Of a stretch of 64,000 nucleotides of DNA, positions 60,549-64,000 are shown in pieces. Under the pieces are notes generated by a model, which saw only the letters and a list, made by a program, of their open reading frames with translations, had not been told where the DNA came from and ran no database searches. Within the stretch, counting starts at the first letter, position 1. Each line of letters begins with the position of its first letter. The DNA comes from Gammaproteobacteria bacterium (GTDB lineage Bacteria > Pseudomonadota > Gammaproteobacteria > SURF-13): assembly GCA_016195665.1 (NCBI GenBank), contig JACPZD010000028.1, positions 1 to 64,000 of the forward strand, written 5' to 3'. Position numbers and translations under genes: made by a program.

Positions 60549-60593
60549 GTGTCAGACTGGATTAAATCAATCTGTCAGACTGTAAATTCCGCG

Positions 60594-61424
60594 TTAAGCC
60601 CTACGGCGGCGGCTTGCGAAAAAACCAAACGCCGAGAGGCCAATACCCAGCAAGGCTATACTGCTGGGCTCCGGCACTGTTTGAAGGCGCAGATCAGCGG
60701 ATCCGGAAAGCGGTTGATTGGCGGGCAAGAAGGCATTGCTGAAGCTGCTGCCCACCTGCGCATCGCCTTTACCATCGGCATCGGGGTCTCCAAGCGTATC
60801 CTTAACTAAGAAGGGCGCAGCAGCACCACCGACAATATCCAATAGTCCGGTTCCGCTACCGGCTATAAGCGCGCCGATACCATCAAGGCCCACACCGGTT
60901 GCGTGCAAAGAGATGCCCGTAACATGATTCGGAAAAGCACCCCCATTTGTATCATAGATGTTGTTGCCTGTCAGATCCAGCCAGAGAAGACCATTGCCGG
61001 TGCTGGCCTCGACAAAGTCAGCCGCTATGGCCGCCGGAGTCCCCGGGCCGACGGGGGTAAGCGCAGTATAACCCGCAAGCGAGGGGTGATCTGTATAAAA
61101 CTTAACAGTACCACCCGTAAAGTCAGTGTGCGTGGGAGAAAGGAAACTAACAGCATAATTGTCAAAAACATAGGTTAGACGGGTATCATTGTCACCCGCA
61201 CTCCAGGTTAAACCGTTCGTATCGAAAATTTGGGTCACCTCGCCATAACCGCTTAATATATCCCCTAGCGCAGTGACTACACCTTCATAAACACTGGCAA
61301 CCTTGAAGAGAGGACTCCCGCCGCTGCCGATATTAACGCCATCTACAATAATGGCTGCAGTTGCCTGGCCGGAAAACGAAAACGCCGTTGCCAGCCCCAT
61401 CGCTAAAAGTAGCTTCTTGTTCAT
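60594..61424 (-). CDS. PEP-CTERM domain protein
   Basis: A 276-residue secreted protein. The signal peptide 'KKLLLAMGLATAFSFSGQATAA' starts it. The middle is Gly/Thr/Asp-rich with Ca-binding-like 'DPDADGKGDAQVG' and no enzyme motif. The end is the exosortase sorting signal: 'VPEPSSIALLGIGLSAFGFF' (PEP motif and hydrophobic stretch), then 'ASRRRRA'. XrtA would cut near the PEP motif. It has an AAGGAG ribosome site and a sigma-54-type promoter upstream, and the terminator at 60517. It is a likely client of the XrtA gene product in this window. Confidence 0.95.
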   Translation of the reverse strand: MNKKLLLAMGLATAFSFSGQATAAIIVDGVNIGSGGSPLFKVASVYEGVVTALGDILSGYGEVTQIFDTNGLTWSAGDNDTRLTYVFDNYAVSFLSPTHTDFTGGTVKFYTDHPSLAGYTALTPVGPGTPAAIAADFVEASTGNGLLWLDLTGNNIYDTNGGAFPNHVTGISLHATGVGLDGIGALIAGSGTGLLDIVGGAAAPFLVKDTLGDPDADGKGDAQVGSSFSNAFLPANQPLSGSADLRLQTVPEPSSIALLGIGLSAFGFFASRRRRA

Positions 61425-61495
61425 AGCATTGCTCCTTAGTAAAACAGTTGAGTGTTGTCGGTACGGGTCAAATTACGAATCTCAACAGGTTCATT

Positions 61496-61511
61496 TGCAA
61501 ACTCGATGCCA
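61496..61511 (-). promoter_or_regulatory. Sigma-54-type promoter of the PEP-CTERM gene
   Basis: On the minus strand TGGCATCGAGTTTGCA: GG and GC ten bases apart, with the -12 half TTGCA exactly as in the consensus. It is 72 bases upstream of the start codon. Together with 56301 and 56524 it makes three such sites on the proper strand at genes of one system. Confidence 0.82.
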
Positions 61512-61833
61512 TGTCTAAAAAAAAAATATAACTACTTGTTTTAATTAGTAATATTTTTCATCTCGTCTTGAGAATTAGACCTTCTCATCCTTCGACTGTA
61601 AAATTTTTCGACAGAAACATTCGGCATCCACTGGCTAGAAATGTGAGTTAAGCGAAAAATTACAGGGATTCCTGGCGAACTGCTCTAAAACCCTCATCTA
61701 GAGCACTCTAAATAAGTATTTGTTTTTATAGAGATAATTTAAAAACCACTGCCAGTATAACCACCACTGGTACAACCGGCCATCAGCAATGTACCCGGCT
61801 TTGGAAATGTAAAATTCTCTGACAATTTTATAG

Positions 61834-61971
61834 TTAGGGAAGCTCTGATTTATGCATGCTGAACCGCCAAGACGCCAAGAACGCCAAGACTTTTCTTTAC
61901 AAATTCAAGCCTTTCTTCTTGGTGACCTTGGCGCCTTGGCGGTTGGCGATATATTTTTCAGAGTTTCCTTA
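61834..61971. mobile_element. MITE-like element, copy 3
   Basis: TTAGGGAAGCTCTGA (from 61834) to TCAGAGTTTCCTTA (to 61971), again with CCGCCAAGACGCCAAG inner arms. It lies in the 570-base gene-free gap between the PEP-CTERM gene and the desaturase gene, 25 bases from the latter's stop. The rest of the gap (61512-61833) is A+T-rich and contains nothing else recognisable. Confidence 0.85.
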
Positions 61972-61996
61972 GAGGATAATCCCATTTTCAAGGTGC

Positions 61997-63001
61997 TCAG
62001 AGAGCCGCCTTGTCTACCATCCCATAGCTTGATCTGCTCATCAAATATCTCAGATAACCGGCGTAACCATTAAAGACATTTCTTTCTGTAACAAGCCCTT
62101 CCTGACAAAAAATTTCATGCACCTCCGGTAACTTTGAAAACGGGATCCCGGGATAATAGTGGTGATACACATGCAGCGTAAAGTTTAAATTAGGGATCAA
62201 TAGAGATTCCCACCAGCGAAGCTTGATAAGCGGGGTGGATTCCGCAACCGTCGGATGAACCAAGTTATATTTATGTTCACATATCGCTCCCCAGCGCACA
62301 AGAACTTGCAGAACGGTCATCAACGGCAGTATCCAGTAAAGAAGAAACAGACTCCATGTATTTGTCCATACGAGAAACATTATAAGAATCAGATAGTATC
62401 CCAATCGAGGCCATCTTTGCGCGGACGCCTTTCCTTTAACGGGGGATGGCATATCCATTTGTTTGGATTTTATGGTTTTCCACGTGCTGAGCCCAATAAA
62501 ATCCTTTAATACCGTCTTCAGTAAAGCTCGTCCTGGCTGCGGAAAAGTCCATTCTTCCCCCTGCTTACGAAGATAATCAGGGTCTTTGTCCGTAAAATAT
62601 TCACGGTGATGGGTGAGGTGGACATTGCGATACCCTTCCAGAGTGATCAATAACGGGTAGGCGGTCATGAAATTGGCTATATAATCACCGAGCTTCGATC
62701 TAAATGCTGACCTGTGACACTGCTCATGCAACAGTAAACCAAGAATGTTTTGGCGTGTACCGATCAAGAAAATCGCCAGGACAGTAACCCAAATGTTCTG
62801 GAAATAGTCCGCAATGAAGATTACCCCAATGATCGTTACCCACGCCATTGCAAGTTGAAACAGGAAACGGCCCGGATCAGGCCGCGCGAAAGCTTTTATT
62901 TTATCTCCCGCTTCTTTTGAGAGACTCGTTGCGTCGCCCATAACCGCCGGTGACAGGGGTTCACCCATTTCAAAAATGTCTACACCACTCTTCGCTGTCA
63001 T
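61997..63001 (-). CDS. Membrane fatty-acid desaturase-like protein
   Basis: The ATG at 63001 has a strong GGAGGAG site eight bases upstream; starts at 63016 (ATG) and 63031 (GTG) are weaker. The 334-residue product has the three histidine clusters of membrane di-iron desaturases: 'LLHEQCHRSAF', 'VHLTHHREYF' and 'LHVYHHYYPGIPF', set among hydrophobic pairs ('FLFQLAMAWVTIIGVIFIADYF', 'YYLILIMFLVWTN', 'LFLLYWILPLMTVLQVLV' in pieces). It introduces a double bond or hydroxyl into a lipid or carotenoid-type substrate. Nearness to the acyltransferase gene suggests, without proof, an acyl-chain modification. Confidence 0.87.
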   Translation of the reverse strand: MTAKSGVDIFEMGEPLSPAVMGDATSLSKEAGDKIKAFARPDPGRFLFQLAMAWVTIIGVIFIADYFQNIWVTVLAIFLIGTRQNILGLLLHEQCHRSAFRSKLGDYIANFMTAYPLLITLEGYRNVHLTHHREYFTDKDPDYLRKQGEEWTFPQPGRALLKTVLKDFIGLSTWKTIKSKQMDMPSPVKGKASAQRWPRLGYYLILIMFLVWTNTWSLFLLYWILPLMTVLQVLVRWGAICEHKYNLVHPTVAESTPLIKLRWWESLLIPNLNFTLHVYHHYYPGIPFSKLPEVHEIFCQEGLVTERNVFNGYAGYLRYLMSRSSYGMVDKAAL

Positions 63002-63062
63002 CGTGTTCTCCTCCATTTCCCAGCCGCTCACAGCTGATTACTGAGCGTCAAGGAAATAATAT

Positions 63063-63093
63063 GGAAACCTCTGACGTGTCAAAGCTTCCTTAA
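63063..63093. repeat. Footprint of a deleted MITE-like element
   Basis: GGAAACCTCTGA-CGTG-TCAAAGCTTCCTTAA: the two ends of the 139-bp element back to back with the middle gone. On the minus strand the left half reads TTAAGGAAGCTTTGA, 14 of 15 bases as in copy 1. It lies upstream of the desaturase gene. Confidence 0.6.
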
Positions 63094-63442
63094 CTATATC
63101 GTCCTCATTACTTATCTACTTTAACCCAAATAGTGTCATTTTTTGGCGCCTGCTGACTCGGAGGAAGATCGCTATTCGTGTGTTTGCGAATCGGGGGGTC
63201 AGGGCTGTGCCTGTTCGACAAAGGGATGCCGAAACAATTCCCGCTGGAACCTCTCTCGGTGTTCATAGGAGGAAAGACAAGGGAAAGAATTGACGACCAC
63301 AACACGCAGGAAATAGTGGGCGACGCTAAGCCGTTGAACAGGTGTAGTAAAGCGCCCTAAACTGGGCAGGGCAGATTTTCACTTCGTGGCCTGAGACCTC
63401 TCTCCGGGATGGACTTATTCTGGGCTTCCTCAGCGGAGACTA
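63094..63442. other. Gene-free stretch upstream of the desaturase gene
   Basis: Only short frames without protein character are found (63178-63360 plus, 63108-63305 minus). No RNA gene, repeat or clear promoter was recognised. Confidence 0.5.
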
Positions 63443-63577
63443 AGAACTTATCCATAAATAATTTACCGCAGAGGGCGCAGAGGAATCAAGAAGGATTTGT
63501 TTCTCCTCCGCGTCCTCCGCGGTGAAGCTTTTTCACCGCAAGGGACGCAGGGGAACTATTTATGGATATGCTCTAAG
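63443..63577. repeat. Second inverted-repeat element with CCGCAGAGG arms
   Basis: Terminal arms TATCCATAAATA (63449-63460) and TATTTATGGATA (63557-63568) are perfect reverse complements. Between them are ACCGCAGAGGGCGCAGAGG and CCTCCGCGTCCTCCGCGGT, related to the palindrome upstream of xrtA, and a third TTCACCGCAAGGGACGCAGGGG. The right end overlaps the stop region of the partial PEP-CTERM gene, which probably gained its last codons from the element. Confidence 0.72.
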
Positions 63578-64000
63578 CCGGCGTAAGCCCAGCAAGCCCG
63601 CCATGCCAATACCTAACAACCAATAGGTCGCTGGTTCGGGAACGGCCAGGAAACTACGGCTTGACCACTCTTCAAAGCCCGCGCTCGCGCCGTAATTGCC
63701 GGCTGGAAGGGCGCCGGGCGAGACCTGGGCGCCGGGCAGCGGACCCAAGGAAGGTGGAGGTGAGTTATTTTTTTTACTGCTGTTACCAACTATGTTACCT
63801 ACACCGCCAAAAGAAGAATAAAGGTAAACATACTGTTGGTTATTCGCCCCGGTGAATACCGAGTCAGGGACGAGTACGGTAAGGTCTATCCCTTTGCCGC
63901 TGCCACTGAAGTTGGAATAGTCAAGCCCAATGGTATTGTTGGTGGTGCTGGTATCCAGGTCGTAGACCTTGGTGGCGGTATGGGTCCCGTTGGCGTAGCT
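63560..64000 (-). CDS. C-terminal part of a second PEP-CTERM protein
   Basis: The minus-strand frame is open from the window's right edge to the stop at 63560, about 146 residues; the gene starts outside. It contains 'TKVYDLDTSTTNNTIGLDYS' and 'GIDLTVLVPDSVFTG', a Pro/Ser-rich stretch, and the sorting signal 'LAVPEPATYWLLGIGMAGLL' followed by 'GLRRLRAYP'. It is a further likely exosortase substrate, and its presence next to the first PEP-CTERM gene is in line with a local family of surface proteins. A TTG at 63748 is an internal codon, not a start. Confidence 0.88.
   Translation of the reverse strand, partial: SYANGTHTATKVYDLDTSTTNNTIGLDYSNFSGSGKGIDLTVLVPDSVFTGANNQQYVYLYSSFGGVGNIVGNSSKKNNSPPPSLGPLPGAQVSPGALPAGNYGASAGFEEWSSRSFLAVPEPATYWLLGIGMAGLLGLRRLRAYP

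Noticed and set aside
1-64000. tRNA, rRNA or known riboswitch
   Set aside because: No cloverleaf, rRNA or riboswitch core sequence was recognised anywhere in the window by eye.

Overview
The window looks like chromosomal DNA from an environmental proteobacterium, most likely beta- or gammaproteobacterial. The evidence is a complete exosortase A (XrtA/EpsH) exopolysaccharide locus, PEP-CTERM proteins, sigma-54-type promoters and dense intergenic palindromic repeats. No rRNA, tRNA or conserved housekeeping gene was seen, so the species is not identified. Everything here is read by eye from the sequence; no database search was run.

Bases 1-3270 are an accessory border. They hold the tail of a discoidin-like protein, two toxin-antitoxin pairs, a broken 5' copy of an ABC ATPase gene, a tail fragment of a YgiT-type antitoxin and a DUF1016 nuclease-like gene. 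All are stitched together by arrays of a degenerate 7-bp repeat (CTAnnCN) that runs directly into several start codons. Bases 3271-24015 are a plus-strand polysaccharide assembly region: Wzt-type ABC ATPase, methyltransferases, a NeuD-like acetyltransferase, a DegT aminotransferase, many GT2/GT4 glycosyltransferases, two WbsX/GH99-like proteins flanking a secreted DUF4038-type hydrolase, a deacetylase, a sulfotransferase and a very large GT2-sulfatase-like fusion. The ABC permease (Wzm) is not in the window.

Bases 24084-56263 are mostly minus strand. They form the XrtA locus: export lipoprotein, chain-length protein, tyrosine autokinase, outer-membrane beta-barrel, ATPase, WecB, deacetylase, FemAB-like protein, glycosyltransferases, the XrtA-EpsI fusion and an AsnB-type amidotransferase. 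Downstream are an O-antigen-ligase-like protein, a formyltransferase-like protein, a CapK-like ligase, sulfotransferases and others. A HigBA-type toxin-antitoxin pair sits inside this locus, and a 276-bp tandem duplication lies just upstream of xrtA. An isolated plus-strand AsnB-like gene with an altered nucleophile position interrupts it.

Bases 56300-64000 carry a divergent FeeM-like acyltransferase gene and a ThiF-nitroreductase fusion gene. A methyltransferase, a PEP-CTERM protein, a membrane desaturase and the C-terminal part of a second PEP-CTERM protein follow on the minus strand. Good -24/-12 (sigma-54) promoter matches lie upstream of the export gene, the acyltransferase gene and the complete PEP-CTERM gene, suggesting one RpoN-dependent regulon. 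Three copies of a 138-139 bp MITE-like element and a second palindromic repeat family are scattered through the intergenic DNA.

Together the genes describe synthesis, sulfation and other modification, and export of an exopolysaccharide, coupled to exosortase processing of surface proteins. Beside it is a possible small acyl-metabolite cluster (acyltransferase + ThiF-nitroreductase + methyltransferase), the best candidate for an undescribed system.
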